A stretch of DNA of 64,000 nucleotides from an uncultured Eggerthellaceae bacterium (GCA_934617065.1 CAKTTY010000001.1:1-64000); one strand, 5' to 3'; positions 35,672 to 47,747 are shown, counted from the first letter of the stretch. Made by a program: numbers and translations. Notes: generated by a model from the letters alone, not told the origin.

Positions 35672-36790
35672 ATGGGGCTCGCTATCGAAAAAATCGCGTG
35701 TCGTAATTTCAGGTCGTATGAACAGTTCGAACTTGACGGTATCGGGGGTCTAACCTTAATTGTTGGGCCTAATGCGGTGGGCAAAACAAACCTTCTCGAA
35801 GGTATTCAACTCGTCACGGCTTGCTCGTCGTTCCGTAGTTCGACGCCCAGCCACCTGGTTCGCGCCGGTCAAGGTGCTGGCATGTTTTCGGCAGAAATAT
35901 GCGGCGATGGTCGATGCCTCGATGTGGAATTGCGTGTTTCACGTGAAACACGCGAGTATTTTGTTAATGGGAAGAAGAAACGTCCTCGTGATATCCGGGG
36001 CACGTTGCCTTCCGTACTGTTTTCTCCAGAGGATTTGGAGCTGGTGAAAGGCTCCCAGTCGTTTAAACGAGCACAGGTTGACCAGATAGGTGCCCAGCTG
36101 AGCGCAAACTACCATGCGGTACGAAAGGACTACGAAAAGATCCTTCGGCAGAAGAACCGTTATCTGAAAGAGAGTGTTTCGCCTCTATTCCTTCAGAGTA
36201 TCAACGAGGTTGTGGCTACGGTTGGTTCTCAGCTGTACCGCCTGCGTTGCGAGATGATTGCTGCGCTTTCCCCGTACCTGAAGGAATGCTATCGGGAAAT
36301 TTCGGGTGGACGCGAATCGGTTGAGCTGGTGTACATTCCATCATGGCTTCGCAAGTCATTCGATCTCGACCGTATTCCTTCGGTTGAGGCGCTCGGCAGG
36401 ACTGCCGCACAGGAGCGGCTCGTCAGTGCAATGGAAAAGGATGCCCATAGGGAGCACGAGCGGCGTATGTCCCTTTATGGCCCTCAGCTTGATCTGGTAG
36501 AGTTCTACCTCGATGGACTCAACGCTCAGCAGTTTGCCTCGCAGGGGCAGCAGCGAAGCTTGGTTCTGGCGTTCAAGATGGCACAGGTTGCGCTTATTGC
36601 GGAACGATTAGGGCAAAATCCTGTTTTACTGCTCGACGATGTGATGAGTGAGCTTGATGAGATGCGCCGCGATGCGCTGCTTTCTCTGATCTCCGGCGAG
36701 GTACAGACGTTTGTGACTGCCACCAATGCGGAAAAGGTGAGCCCGGCGCTTTCCATGTTGGCGCGCGTTGTAGAGATTGGCGGCGAATAG
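35672..36790 (+). CDS. recF: recombination mediator RecF
   Basis: A 372-residue ABC-type ATPase that helps load RecA at gaps. The start RNFRSYEQFEL and Walker A GPNAVGKTNLLEGIQL are typical. The signature region ASQGQQRSLVLAFKMAQ and Walker B PVLLLDDVMSELDE follow. A perfect parS lies inside and is read as Val-Ser-Arg-Glu-Thr. The ribosome site is weak, so it may depend on coupling with dnaN. Confidence 0.95.
   Translation: MGLAIEKIACRNFRSYEQFELDGIGGLTLIVGPNAVGKTNLLEGIQLVTACSSFRSSTPSHLVRAGQGAGMFSAEICGDGRCLDVELRVSRETREYFVNGKKKRPRDIRGTLPSVLFSPEDLELVKGSQSFKRAQVDQIGAQLSANYHAVRKDYEKILRQKNRYLKESVSPLFLQSINEVVATVGSQLYRLRCEMIAALSPYLKECYREISGGRESVELVYIPSWLRKSFDLDRIPSVEALGRTAAQERLVSAMEKDAHREHERRMSLYGPQLDLVEFYLDGLNAQQFASQGQQRSLVLAFKMAQVALIAERLGQNPVLLLDDVMSELDEMRRDALLSLISGEVQTFVTATNAEKVSPALSMLARVVEIGGE
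35935..35950. other. parS site (perfect, inside recF)
   Basis: TGTTTCACGTGAAACA within a 22-bp palindrome (35932-35953). It is the site nearest to the putative unwinding region, about 1.5 kb away. Confidence 0.92.
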
Positions 36791-36792
36791 GT

Positions 36793-37383
36793 ATGGTCGA
36801 ATACGACAGCGATTGGGGATCGTCGCATGACCCTCGCCGTTATATCGCTGCGATGAACGAGCGAAACAATTCTCTCCGCCCTGTTTCTTCCTCACTTTCT
36901 TCTTTTGCTTCGTCGATGCCTGAGGAAGTTAAGAAGCGCGTTCTTGTGCAACGCAAAATAGAAAAAACCCATGCCCAGTTTGCCGAATTGGTGGATCCTT
37001 TTATTCTCAAGCACACCAATTCGGTGTATCTGCTCAAAAGCCAGGCGGTTGAGGGAGCGTACGATCTGGTGGTGTATTTGGACAACTCAACGTGTGCTGC
37101 CGAGCTGAATGCGCGCAGGGAGTTGCTTCGCTTTGAGTATCTCGATCGATTCAATACGACCATAGATGTCTTTGAGATTCGTATCTCAAGGGGGCCGTAC
37201 AAGGAGAAACATCCCTTTGCCGAGCCTTCTGGCTCAGATGCCCAGCCTAAAGTTCGAGATCTTAGTGAAGAGGAATCGTCGCGAATTGAAGAGATGACGT
37301 CGTCTATCGAGGATCCTCGTTTGAGGGCCTCGTTCCAACGCGCTATGGCGGCTCAGAAGCGTCGAAATGAGTCTTCTTCATAA
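36793..37383 (+). CDS. DciA-like DUF721 protein
   Basis: A 196-residue protein in the position between recF and gyrB that actinobacteria reserve for DUF721/DciA, a helicase-loading or interacting factor. The middle (about 45-135) has the DUF721-type pattern, with VYLDNSTCAAELNARRELL resembling the family core that binds DNA. The N- and C-terminal ends are Ser/Glu-rich. It starts two bases after recF. The family call rests on position and weak similarity. Confidence 0.7.
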   Translation: MVEYDSDWGSSHDPRRYIAAMNERNNSLRPVSSSLSSFASSMPEEVKKRVLVQRKIEKTHAQFAELVDPFILKHTNSVYLLKSQAVEGAYDLVVYLDNSTCAAELNARRELLRFEYLDRFNTTIDVFEIRISRGPYKEKHPFAEPSGSDAQPKVRDLSEEESSRIEEMTSSIEDPRLRASFQRAMAAQKRRNESSS

Positions 37384-37417
37384 AAAATGCCTAACATGAT
37401 GGCTTTTATACCCGTAG

Positions 37418-39484
<2,067 letters not shown>

Positions 39485-39513
39485 GAGGGTTGCCGGGTAG
39501 AAACCCGGCGAAG

Positions 39514-39529
39514 TGTTTCACGTAAAACA
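39514..39529. other. degenerate parS-like site between gyrB and gyrA
   Basis: TGTTTCACGTAAAACA has one mismatch, which breaks the central CACGTG. Affinity may be reduced. Confidence 0.5.
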
Positions 39530-39557
39530 TTCAAGCAACAAGACAGAAGGAGTCTTC

Positions 39558-42086
39558 GTGGCAGAAGATAAGAACGAGACAGACAAGAAGGACGAGCAGC
39601 AAGCTGCTGCAGCAAACGTTCTTCCTGCTGAGCTCAGCAAAGAGATGCGCACGTCGTTCCTCGAGTATTCGATGAGCGTTATTGTTTCGCGCGCGCTTCC
39701 CGATGTTCGCGACGGCTTGAAGCCTGTTCATCGCCGCATTCTGTATGCGATGAATGAAAGCGGCATCACCCCAAAGCGTCCCCATGCTAAGTCCGCTCGT
39801 ACCGTTGGTGACGTAATCGGTAAGTATCACCCGCATGGTGACTCTGCGGTATACGACACCATGGTTCGTTTGGCGCAGCCATTCTCCATGCGCGTTCCGC
39901 TGGTTGACGGCCACGGCAACTTTGGTTCGATCGACGGCGACTCGGCAGCTGCAATGCGTTACACCGAGGCTCGCTTGGACAAGCCAGCAATGGAGTTGCT
40001 GCGTGACCTTGACAAGGAAACGGTAGATTTCCAGCCGAACTACGACGAGAGCTTGCAGGAGCCCGTTGTCTTGCCTTCGCGCTTCCCGAACCTGTTGGTA
40101 AACGGTTCTTCGGGTATTGCTGTTGGTATGGCGACGAACATCCCCCCGCATAATCTTGGCGAGGCAATCGACGCAACCTGCATGATGATCGACAATCCTG
40201 ATTGCACGGTTGACGACCTGATGAAGGTTCTCCCTGGCCCCGACTTCCCTACGGGAGGCATCATCATGGGCCGCAAGGGCATCCGCGATGCTTATGAAAC
40301 AGGAAAAGGAAGCCTTACCATTCGCTCGAAGTGCCGCATCGAAGAGGGCAAGAACGGCAAGCATTCCATCGTTGTTTCCGAGATTCCCTACCAGGTGAAC
40401 CGTACTAATCTCTTGAAGAAGATCGCCGATTTGATCCGCGACAAGAAGCTTCCCGAGATTTCAAACGTTCATGACGGCGCCGACCGCCACGGCATCGACA
40501 TCATTATCGAGCTGAAGCAGAACGCTATTCCTCAGGTTGTGCTGAACAAGCTGTACAAGCATACCCAGCTGCAGGTTGGTTTCGGCTGCAATATGCTGGC
40601 TCTGGTTAATGGTGTTCCTCGTGTATTGTCCCTGAAGGAAATCCTCCACTACTACATCCTGCATCAGGAAGAGGTCGTGGAGCGTCGCACGCGCTACGAC
40701 TTGGCCAAAGCAGAGGCCCGCGCCCATATCTTGGAAGGCTTTGTGATTGCCCTCGACAACATCGACGAGGTAATCCAGATCATTCGTTCGTCCAACACCG
40801 ATCGCGAAGCGAAAGACGTGTTGATGGAGCGCTTCAAGCTTTCCGAAAAGCAGAGTGAAGCTATCCTCGAAATGAAGCTGCGACGCCTGACCGGTTTGGA
40901 ACGCGAGAAGATCGAAGCCGAATTGAAGGATCTGCGCGAGAAGATCGATTATTACAAGCGTTTGCTTTCCGATAAAGACCTGGTAAAACAGGTGATCAAG
41001 GAAGAGCTTACCGAAATCAAGGAGAAGTTCAGCTCCGCTCGTATCACCAAGATCACCGACGAGGCGAAGGATCTCGACGTAGAAGACCTTATCGCTGAAG
41101 AGGAGGTTGCCATCACGGTAACCAAGGCTGGCTACGTGAAGCGTCTTCCTGTGGCTACGTATCGCCAGCAGAAGCGCGGCGGTAAGGGCATGCAAGGAGT
41201 GAATTTGAAAGAGGCCGACTTCGTCGAGCATCTCTTCATTTCCTCAACCCATGCTTATCTGCTGTTCTTCTCTTCTCGCGGACGTGTATATCGTTTGAAG
41301 GCCTACGAGATTCCCGAGGCGTCTCGTCATGCTCGAGGAACCGCAATTGTGAATGTTCTGCCCCTGGAAAAGGGTGAAACCATCGCTGCGGTTATCGCTA
41401 CCAAGGATTTCCCCGAAGACGAGTACCTGATGTTTGCGACTTCGTCCGGCATGGTTAAGAAAACTTCCATGAAGCTCTACGACCGTACGCGCCGAGACGG
41501 CTTGATCGCGATCAACCTGAAGGAAAACGACACGCTTATCAGCGTCCAGCGCGTTGCTGAGGGTGAAAAGGTCATGATGGTCTCCTCTGCAGGCAAGGCT
41601 ATTATGTGGGACGAATCCGAGGTTCGTGCTATGGGCCGTGACACCATGGGCGTGCGCGGTATGACGGTTAACGCCGACGCTCGCGTGCTCGGCATGGAGA
41701 TAGCGCGACCGGGAACCGAGCTCTTGGTTATCACCGAGCTCGGCTATGGCAAGCGCACTCCGGTAGAGGAATATCCTTCCCACCACCGCGGAGGCCAAGG
41801 TGTGTACACCATCACCATGACGGCCAAGAAGGGCTTGCTCTCGGCCATGAAAATCGTCGAGGAAGACGACGAGATCATGATTATCACCGAAGAGGGCGTA
41901 GTGGTTCGCACACCGGTTTCCGGCGTGTCGCAGCTGGGACGCTCCACCCAGGGCGTTCATGTGATGAATGTTGCCGGCAAGGACAAGGTTTCTGCTGTGG
42001 CTACTTCCACTACAACCGAAAAGAAATCTTCCAAGGCGGCGCCTGCCACCCATAAAGATCAGGCAAGCCTGCTCGATGGAGAGTAG
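39558..42086 (+). CDS. gyrA: DNA gyrase subunit A
   Basis: An 842-residue cleavage-reunion subunit. The active-site Tyr lies in [10 protein letters not shown], the quinolone-determining region is [18 protein letters not shown], and the C-terminal wrapping domain has a gyrase box reading QKRGGKGMQ in place of QRRGGKG. The GTG at 39558 follows AAGGAG; an upstream in-frame GTG at 39513 lies in the parS-like sequence and has no ribosome site. Codon use matches gyrB. Confidence 0.97.
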   Translation: MAEDKNETDKKDEQQAAAANVLPAELSKEMRTSFLEYSMSVIVSRALPDVRDGLKPVHRRILYAMNESGITPKRPHAKSARTVGDVIGKYHPHGDSAVYDTMVRLAQPFSMRVPLVDGHGNFGSIDGDSAAAMRYTEARLDKPAMELLRDLDKETVDFQPNYDESLQEPVVLPSRFPNLLVNGSSGIAVGMATNIPPHNLGEAIDATCMMIDNPDCTVDDLMKVLPGPDFPTGGIIMGRKGIRDAYETGKGSLTIRSKCRIEEGKNGKHSIVVSEIPYQVNRTNLLKKIADLIRDKKLPEISNVHDGADRHGIDIIIELKQNAIPQVVLNKLYKHTQLQVGFGCNMLALVNGVPRVLSLKEILHYYILHQEEVVERRTRYDLAKAEARAHILEGFVIALDNIDEVIQIIRSSNTDREAKDVLMERFKLSEKQSEAILEMKLRRLTGLEREKIEAELKDLREKIDYYKRLLSDKDLVKQVIKEELTEIKEKFSSARITKITDEAKDLDVEDLIAEEEVAITVTKAGYVKRLPVATYRQQKRGGKGMQGVNLKEADFVEHLFISSTHAYLLFFSSRGRVYRLKAYEIPEASRHARGTAIVNVLPLEKGETIAAVIATKDFPEDEYLMFATSSGMVKKTSMKLYDRTRRDGLIAINLKENDTLISVQRVAEGEKVMMVSSAGKAIMWDESEVRAMGRDTMGVRGMTVNADARVLGMEIARPGTELLVITELGYGKRTPVEEYPSHHRGGQGVYTITMTAKKGLLSAMKIVEEDDEIMIITEEGVVVRTPVSGVSQLGRSTQGVHVMNVAGKDKVSAVATSTTTEKKSSKAAPATHKDQASLLDGE

Positions 42087-42110
42087 TAGTAAGCGCTAAT
42101 ATTTCCGATG

Positions 42111-42145
42111 TTGGGACCCAGAAGCTCTGGGTCCCAATTTTTTTT
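42111..42145 (+). terminator. gyrA terminator
   Basis: TTGGGACCCA pairs with TGGGTCCCAA (42128-42137), followed by eight T residues. The stretch 42146-42395 beyond it is AT-rich and shows no supported gene, only a tRNA promoter. Confidence 0.92.
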
Positions 42146-42350
42146 CAAAAATTTTTCGCTAATTTGAAGCAAGGAATTATCCAAGAAGAGGGCGCTTTTT
42201 CTTCCGAAGTGGCGGTGCTGCTGTCAATTTTTGAAATAATTTGTTTTGCTATTGGAATTGAAAACACTATCCTGATCTGGTGTTATTCAGATACGAATCA
42301 GCCGAAGGAAACCCTAGCGAAAACTTTTTTAAGAAAATGCAAAATTCTTC

Positions 42351-42379
42351 TTGACCCATATGGGGGTAGGAAGTATATT
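42351..42379 (+). promoter_or_regulatory. tRNA-Ile/Ala promoter
   Basis: TTGACC (42351-42356), a 17-bp spacer and TATATT (42374-42379), with initiation expected near 42386, ten bases before tRNA-Ile. Confidence 0.82.
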
Positions 42380-42395
42380 AATTGAGCGCGATTTC

Positions 42396-42472
<77 letters not shown>

Positions 42473-42483
42473 TTTTTTTACTG

Positions 42484-42527
42484 ATAAACGCTCCACCGTG
42501 AGCCGAGTTTGCCGGTGGAGCGTTTAT
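42484..42527 (+). terminator. hairpin between tRNA-Ile and tRNA-Ala
   Basis: ATAAACGCTCCACCG pairs with CGGTGGAGCGTTTAT. It has no clean T-run, so it may be a processing signal as much as a terminator. Confidence 0.6.
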
Positions 42528-42555
42528 TGATAACGAAATCGCACATAACCTACGT

Positions 42556-42631
42556 GGGGCATTAGCTCAGCTGGGAGAGCGCGGGCTTTGCAAGCCTGAG
42601 GTCAAGGGTTCGATCCCCTTATGCTCCACCA
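42556..42631 (+). tRNA. tRNA-Ala (TGC)
   Basis: A 76-nt cloverleaf with acceptor GGGGCAT/ATGCTCC, anticodon TGC in GCTTTGCAAGC, T-loop GGTTCGATCCC and an encoded CCA end. Confidence 0.96.
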
Positions 42632-42640
42632 CGAATTTTC

Positions 42641-42664
42641 GAAGCCGTCCGAATGGACGGCTTC
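42641..42664 (+). terminator. tRNA-Ala terminator
   Basis: GAAGCCGTCC pairs with GGACGGCTTC around GAAT, followed by TTTTTT. Confidence 0.9.
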
Positions 42665-42770
42665 TTTTTTGTGTAGAGCGACTGGTCTGCCCTGCTTGGG
42701 CTTATTCGCGCTGGTAAACTTTTACCGCTTATGGGTTAACAAGACAACGTCTTTAAGAAGGAAGAAGTAG

Positions 42771-44585
42771 ATGAAACAGGAAAACATCCGCAATGTGGCA
42801 ATCATTGCGCACGTTGACCACGGTAAAACCACCCTGGTCGACCGCCTGCTCTGGTCCTCGCATGTATTCCGCGAAAACCAGGAAGTCGCTGAGCGCGTGC
42901 TCGACTCAAACGATCAGGAGCGCGAGCGCGGCATCACCATTCTCTCTAAGAACATCTCCATCCATTACAAGGACACCAAGATCAACGTTATCGATACTCC
43001 CGGCCATGCCGACTTCGGTGGCGAGGTAGAGCGTGTTCTCAATATGGCAGACGGCGCATTGCTTATTGTTGATGCTTATGAGGGCCCCAAGCCCCAGACC
43101 CGTTTCGTTCTTTCTCACGCCCTTGAGCGTGGTCTGCGCATCGTTGTTGTGGTTAACAAGATTGACCGCCCCAACGCTAACCCCGATGCTGCTGTTGACA
43201 AGGTGTTCGACTTGATGGTTGAGCTGGGTGCAAGCGACGAGCAGCTCGATTTCCCCGTAGTTTACGCTTCCGCGGTCAATGGCTACGCACGTTACGACGT
43301 CAATGATGGCAACATGGACATGATTCCCCTGCTGGATACCATCCTGAAGGAAATCCCCTGCCCTGACGTAGATGTAGAAGGCCCTGTTGCCCTTCAGGTC
43401 TGCACGGTTGACCACAGCAGCTATGAGGGACGAATCGGTATTGGTCGTTTGCAGAGCGGTACCATTCATGAAAAAGAGCAGGTTCTGGTAATCCAGCCTG
43501 ACGGCAACCGCTACAACGCGCAGATTCGCAAGGTGTACACCTTTGAGAACCTTGGTAAGGCCGAGGTCCCCGAGGCCAGCGCAGGCGATATCGTGGCTGT
43601 TATCGGCGTGGAGCAGACCGACATCGGTGATGTTATCACTGACCCTGAGAATCCTGTCGAGATGGAGCCTTTGGCCGTTGAAGAACCCACCATGGCTGTT
43701 GTGTTTGAGGCTTCCACGAGCCCCTTGGTTGGTCGAGAGGGCGATATTGTTGGCGCCCGCCAGCTGAAGGAGCGCCTGATGCGTGAAAAGGAGAGCAATA
43801 TCTCCATGCGCATCGAGGAAACCGAAGACAAGTCGGGTGTTCGCGTTGCCGGTCGTGGCGTTCTTCATCTTTCCGTTCTTATGGAGACCATGCGCCGCGA
43901 AGGTTTCGAATTCCAGGTTGGTCGTCCTCAGGTTGTTTACAAGGAAGACGAGGCTGGCAACAAGCTCGAACCCATCGAGGAAGCCACTATCGACGTTCCC
44001 AACGACTATTCCGGTAAGGCGATTGAGGTTATGGGCACGGCAGGCGGCATCATGGAAGACATGGTGTCCGACGAAACCATGACGCACCTTACGTTTGCTA
44101 TCCCCTCCCGTGGCACCATGGGCCTGAAGACCAAGATTCTGAATGTAAGCCACGGCGAAGCGGTGCTGTTCCATCACTTCCGTGAATATGGTCCTTATTC
44201 CGGAGAGATGATTGGCCGCAAGAACGGCTGCATGATTGCCATGGCAACAGAGAAGTCGGTTGCATACGCTCTTGATACTTTGCAGGAGCGCGGCAAGCTA
44301 TTCGTTGGTCCGGGCGAGGATTGCTATGAAGGCATGATCGTCGGCGAATCCGCCAAGGAAGGCGACATGGTGGTAAACGTCGCCAAGGCTAAGCAGCTGG
44401 GTAACCAGCGCTCTTCTGGCGCCGATAAGGCTATCTCCCTTACGCCTCCTATCACGTTTACGCTTGAAGAGGCGCTTGAATACATCGAAGACGACGAGCT
44501 GGTAGAGGTAACGCCTCAGTCTATTCGTCTCCGCAAGCGCACCCTTTCCGCTACTCAGCGCCGTAAGGAAGCAAAGAATAAATAA
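42771..44585 (+). CDS. typA: ribosome-associated GTPase TypA/BipA
   Basis: A 604-residue translational GTPase involved in ribosome assembly and stress responses. The P-loop AHVDHGKTTLVDRLL, switch II DTPGHADFGGEVERVL and base motif VVNKIDRPNA are present. The C-terminal BipA-specific domain includes GRKNGCMIAMATEKSVAYAL. Length is normal. It stands as a single gene behind GAAGGAAG and is followed by a terminator. Confidence 0.96.
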   Translation: MKQENIRNVAIIAHVDHGKTTLVDRLLWSSHVFRENQEVAERVLDSNDQERERGITILSKNISIHYKDTKINVIDTPGHADFGGEVERVLNMADGALLIVDAYEGPKPQTRFVLSHALERGLRIVVVVNKIDRPNANPDAAVDKVFDLMVELGASDEQLDFPVVYASAVNGYARYDVNDGNMDMIPLLDTILKEIPCPDVDVEGPVALQVCTVDHSSYEGRIGIGRLQSGTIHEKEQVLVIQPDGNRYNAQIRKVYTFENLGKAEVPEASAGDIVAVIGVEQTDIGDVITDPENPVEMEPLAVEEPTMAVVFEASTSPLVGREGDIVGARQLKERLMREKESNISMRIEETEDKSGVRVAGRGVLHLSVLMETMRREGFEFQVGRPQVVYKEDEAGNKLEPIEEATIDVPNDYSGKAIEVMGTAGGIMEDMVSDETMTHLTFAIPSRGTMGLKTKILNVSHGEAVLFHHFREYGPYSGEMIGRKNGCMIAMATEKSVAYALDTLQERGKLFVGPGEDCYEGMIVGESAKEGDMVVNVAKAKQLGNQRSSGADKAISLTPPITFTLEEALEYIEDDELVEVTPQSIRLRKRTLSATQRRKEAKNK

Positions 44586-44665
44586 ATCAGTTTCTTTCAG
44601 TTTGGCTTCTTCTTGCATAGGTGGAGTTTCCTGGAAAGAAATAAGTCAAAAAGACTGATTAACTA

Positions 44666-44695
44666 AAAGGCTGGACGATTTATCGTCCAGCCTTT
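44666..44695 (+). terminator. typA terminator
   Basis: AAAGGCTGGACGA pairs with TCGTCCAGCCTTT, followed by CTGGTTTT. Confidence 0.85.
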
Positions 44696-44846
44696 CTGGT
44701 TTTAAGCACCGCCTGCAATAAGAAGCGATCAGATAAAGATGTGCCTCGCCTGGACTGCTCTGCTCCTGGTGCTATACGGAGTTGTTCCGAGTCGCCATTC
44801 TTGGGGATTTCTGCCTATAGCGTCATCCCGGGGCTGCCCCAAGGGC

Positions 44847-45036
44847 CTGAAAGCAAAAATATGGCCTGAGCTGCAACTTTTTTGCGATTAGGGATTGTCG
44901 CAGGGCGCCAAGGCGCAAATCGCGGCCCGAAATCGCAGCAAATCAGCCGCGAAACGGTCCCTTTTTGCTTTGCAGATAAGGGAAGGAGTCCCTAATCGCA
45001 AAAAAGTTGCAAGAAAGGTGAGATTTTTGTTTTCAG
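44847..45036. repeat. MITE-like inverted-repeat element, copy 2
   Basis: Terminal inverted repeats of about 50 bp: left CTGAAAGCAAAAAT to GCAACTTTTTTGCGATTAGG, right the reverse complement of nearly the same sequence ending TTTTTGTTTTCAG. The ~190-bp length and ends match the element at 95-281. It lies in the gene-free stretch 44700-45368 after typA. The interior is GC-rich and can fold into further hairpins. Confidence 0.75.
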
Positions 45037-45099
45037 AATGAGGAGCTACATGGCCTTGCGATAAAGAAGCGAATTATCTGGGTGGAGTGCAAGACATTT

Positions 45100-45115
45100 C
45101 GTTTCACGTGAAACA
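45100..45115. other. parS site (one mismatch)
   Basis: CGTTTCACGTGAAACA, intergenic, upstream of the PpiC-like lipoprotein gene. Confidence 0.85.
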
Positions 45116-45368
45116 GAGCGCTGCATCGGGATCGGGTATTTCGGAGTGGTTGGCACGCTGCTCGGGAATTTCGTGCGCCGGAGCTGTCGCTGTTCGCCGA
45201 CCCCGATAGAGGAAGCGTCTTTTATGGAGGGGGTGTGATTAAACAGCGGTGATACGTGGGCAAATTGTGCGAACGAAATCACGAAATTGACGTTGTGCAA
45301 AAATAGCATGCGTTGCACCTGCTCATCGGGTGTGACCTCGTTTCGTACCGTAGGAAAAAGGAACATAC

Positions 45369-46547
45369 ATGAAGCACGGAGCTCTTCTTCGCAAGATTTC
45401 TGTTGTCGGCGTATCCGCTGCCTGTTGCATTGCCCTAGTTGGTTGTGGTGGCACGAATTACGGCTATACCGGCGGCGTTGCAGCAACGGTAAATGGCGCT
45501 GAGATTCAGGAAGATACCATCACTAAGTACATTCAGGACTTCCGCACTAGCTCAGACCTCACCAGCGACGACGACTGGGGCAATTGGATGAAGGAGAATT
45601 CCTTTGACCCTGCCACCGTCCGCGATCAGGTGATCGATTACTACGTTGAAAACGAGCTGAAGAAGCAGGCGTGTGATGAAAAGGGCATCACGGTCGAGCA
45701 GTCTCAGGTTGATGACGAGATCAACAACATGAAGGCCAATTACGACAGCGATGACGCTTGGAAGCAAGCTCTTTCCTCTGCTGGCTTGACTGAAGATCAG
45801 TATCGCGAGTCCGTTGAAGCTGGCTTGCTTGATAAGGCCTTGGAAGATGCAGTTGCGGGAGATGCAGCCACTGCTGACGACTCAAAGGTACTTGAAATGC
45901 TGAACACGTACTACACCATGTTCAATGGCGCTAAGAAGTCCTCCCATATCTTGTTCGCTTCGAGCGACACCGAAAAGGCTCAGGAAGTACTCGATCAGAT
46001 CAATGCTGGGACGCTCGATTTCGCCGAAGCTGCCAAGCAGTATTCCACCGACACGGCCTCTGCGGCCGATGGCGGCAATGTTGGCTGGGACGCTATCAAT
46101 TCCTTTGTAACCGACTACACCGATGCTCTTGACGGCCTTTCCGTTGGTCAGGTGTCTGGTTTGGTAACGAGCGATTACGGCATTCACATCATCAAGTGCA
46201 CCGATGAGTTCACCTGCGATGGCAAGGCAACTAGCCTCTCCGCATATCCTCAGGAATTCGTTGACTACATTTCGAACATCGTGAAGGACCAGAACAAGTC
46301 CACGGCATATTCCGATTGGTTCAACAACTATAAGGCTCAGGCAGACATCCAGAACAACGATATGCCCGAGAATGTTCCTTATAACCTTGATATGACCAAG
46401 TACGACAACAGCGATTCGTCGAGCGATAACTCCGATGACTCCAACAATGGGGCTTCTGCCGGCACCAATGCCGATGCGTCGGTTACGGAGGGCTCGTCGG
46501 AATCCTCCAATGAGCAGAGCTCGGATTCCGAGAATTCCGGTCAGTAG
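45369..46547 (+). CDS. SurA/PpiC-type peptidyl-prolyl isomerase lipoprotein
   Basis: A 392-residue exported foldase. The signal peptide ends in lipobox ALVGC, making Cys26 the lipidated residue. Residues ~40-185 form a SurA-type N-terminal chaperone region (VNGAEIQEDTI, then acidic helices). The parvulin domain follows at ~190-285 (SSHILFASSDTEKAQEVLD through DYGIHIIK). The last ~45 residues are a Ser/Asn/Asp-rich tail. The ATG follows AAAAGGAAC. It probably assists folding of secreted proteins at the outer face of the membrane, like PrsA. Confidence 0.9.
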   Translation: MKHGALLRKISVVGVSAACCIALVGCGGTNYGYTGGVAATVNGAEIQEDTITKYIQDFRTSSDLTSDDDWGNWMKENSFDPATVRDQVIDYYVENELKKQACDEKGITVEQSQVDDEINNMKANYDSDDAWKQALSSAGLTEDQYRESVEAGLLDKALEDAVAGDAATADDSKVLEMLNTYYTMFNGAKKSSHILFASSDTEKAQEVLDQINAGTLDFAEAAKQYSTDTASAADGGNVGWDAINSFVTDYTDALDGLSVGQVSGLVTSDYGIHIIKCTDEFTCDGKATSLSAYPQEFVDYISNIVKDQNKSTAYSDWFNNYKAQADIQNNDMPENVPYNLDMTKYDNSDSSSDNSDDSNNGASAGTNADASVTEGSSESSNEQSSDSENSGQ

Positions 46548-46569
46548 AAACCAATTAATCAGGCTTTCT

Positions 46570-46597
46570 CAAGGCCGCCTCGCATGGGGCGGCCTTG
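46570..46597 (+). terminator. terminator after the PpiC-like gene
   Basis: CAAGGCCGCC pairs with GGCGGCCTTG, followed by ATTTATC. Confidence 0.75.
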
Positions 46598-46618
46598 ATT
46601 TATCTAGAAAGGTAAGCA

Positions 46619-47413
46619 ATGGAAACGAAACCGCCTTTAATCGAGCTTCATGACGCCGTAGTTCGCCGTAAGGGAAAAGAGATCTTAAATGTGGGGGACT
46701 TCATATTGCAGCAAGGCGAAAGCATTGCCCTTATTGGCCCCAATGGCGCCGGCAAATCGACGTTTATTCATCTCATAACCCGTGAAGTGTTCCCTCTCCA
46801 TCGCGATGAGCCTCCAGTGCTGTTCAAGGGAAAGTCGTTGGTCACGCTCGAAGAGGTTAAACAATGCTTGGGTATTGTTTCTTCAACGATGCAGGATCAG
46901 ATAACCGTCCATCTTCCGGCCCTTGATGTGGTGTACGGCGGGCTGTTCGGCGTTCTTGGTGTTCCCCGCCGTCACAACATGACCGAGGCAGGCAAGGAAA
47001 AGGCTTTGCGTGCTCTGGAATTCCTGGGGATGAAAGAGCACGCCGATCGAGACATCATGACAATGTCTTCTGGTCAGGCTCGTCGCGTGCTTATTGCCCG
47101 TGCGCTTGTTCATGATCCTGAGGTATTGGTATTTGACGAGCCAACTACCGCGCTTGATCCTGAAGGCATGTATTTCGTTCGCAAGGCAATGCGCGATTTG
47201 GTTGCTGCTGGCAAGTCGATTATTTTGGTTACGCACTATCCCGAAGACATCATTCCCGAAATCAAGCGTGTGGTAATGATCAAAGACGGCAAGCTTTATG
47301 GGGACAAGCCCAAGGAAGAAGCCCTTACTACCGAGTGTGTTTCCGACCTTTTTGACGTTCCTTTAAAAATCTTGTCAGAAGATGGCTATTTTTCTCTTGT
47401 CAGCCGGTACTAA
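46619..47413 (+). CDS. stand-alone ABC transporter ATP-binding protein (YlmA-like)
   Basis: A 264-residue ABC ATPase. Walker A GPNGAGKSTFIHL, signature MSSGQARRVLIARAL and Walker B VLVFDEPTTALDPEG are complete, and the H-loop is VTHYPED. No permease gene is adjacent, unlike most importers, so its partner is unknown. The closest style is the ModF/YlmA group of single ATPases. A tRNA promoter overlaps its 3' end. Confidence 0.85.
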   Translation: METKPPLIELHDAVVRRKGKEILNVGDFILQQGESIALIGPNGAGKSTFIHLITREVFPLHRDEPPVLFKGKSLVTLEEVKQCLGIVSSTMQDQITVHLPALDVVYGGLFGVLGVPRRHNMTEAGKEKALRALEFLGMKEHADRDIMTMSSGQARRVLIARALVHDPEVLVFDEPTTALDPEGMYFVRKAMRDLVAAGKSIILVTHYPEDIIPEIKRVVMIKDGKLYGDKPKEEALTTECVSDLFDVPLKILSEDGYFSLVSRY

Positions 47414-47426
47414 GATGGTGTAAAGT
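47397..47426 (+). promoter_or_regulatory. tRNA-Ser promoter
   Basis: TTGTCA (47397-47402), an 18-bp spacer and TAAAGT (47421-47426), overlapping the end of the ABC gene. Confidence 0.6.
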
Positions 47427-47458
47427 ACATCCTTGCATGCGCGGGAAGCGCTGCAGCT

Positions 47459-47551
47459 GGAGAGATGTCCGAGTCTGGCTTAAGGAGCACGATTGGAAAT
47501 CGTGTATACGCCAAAAGCGTATCTGGGGTTCGAATCCCCATCTCTCCGCCA
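47459..47551 (+). tRNA. tRNA-Ser (GGA)
   Basis: A 93-nt class II tRNA with a long variable arm (TATACGCCAAAAGCGTA), acceptor GGAGAGA/TCTCTCC, anticodon GGA in GATTGGAAATC, and an encoded CCA end. Confidence 0.96.
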
Positions 47552-47561
47552 GTGATTTTTC

Positions 47562-47586
47562 GAAAGCGCCTGTTTTGGGCGCTTTC
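47562..47586 (+). terminator. tRNA-Ser (GGA) terminator
   Basis: GAAAGCGCC pairs with GGCGCTTTC around TGTTTTG, followed by TTTTTC. Confidence 0.85.
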
Positions 47587-47623
47587 TTTTTCACCAGCCC
47601 CTTTGGCGGCTGATACATATCTT

Positions 47624-47716
47624 GGAAGGGTGGCAGAGCGGCTGAATGCGGCGGTCTCGAAAACCGTTTTACCGGTACTCCCGGTAACGAGGGTTCAAAT
47701 CCCTCCCCTTCCGCCA
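47624..47716 (+). tRNA. tRNA-Ser (CGA)
   Basis: A 93-nt class II tRNA with a long variable arm (TACCGGTACTCCCGGTA), acceptor GGAAGGG/CCCTTCC-type pairing, anticodon CGA in GGTCTCGAAAACC, and an encoded CCA end. Confidence 0.96.
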
Positions 47717-47722
47717 GAATTT

Positions 47723-47747
47723 AAAGGTCTGCTCTTGCCAGGCCTTT
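47723..47747 (+). terminator. tRNA-Ser (CGA) terminator
   Basis: AAAGGTCTG pairs with CAGGCCTTT with one G-U pair, followed by TTT. Confidence 0.8.

Noticed and set aside
42164-42385. A 73-residue ORF before tRNA-Ile
   Set aside because: No family, weak start, and its end overlaps the tRNA promoter. It is probably chance in AT-rich sequence.
45046-45486. A 146-residue minus-strand ORF
   Set aside because: It overlaps the signal-peptide part of the PpiC-like lipoprotein on the other strand and includes a parS; no support as a gene.
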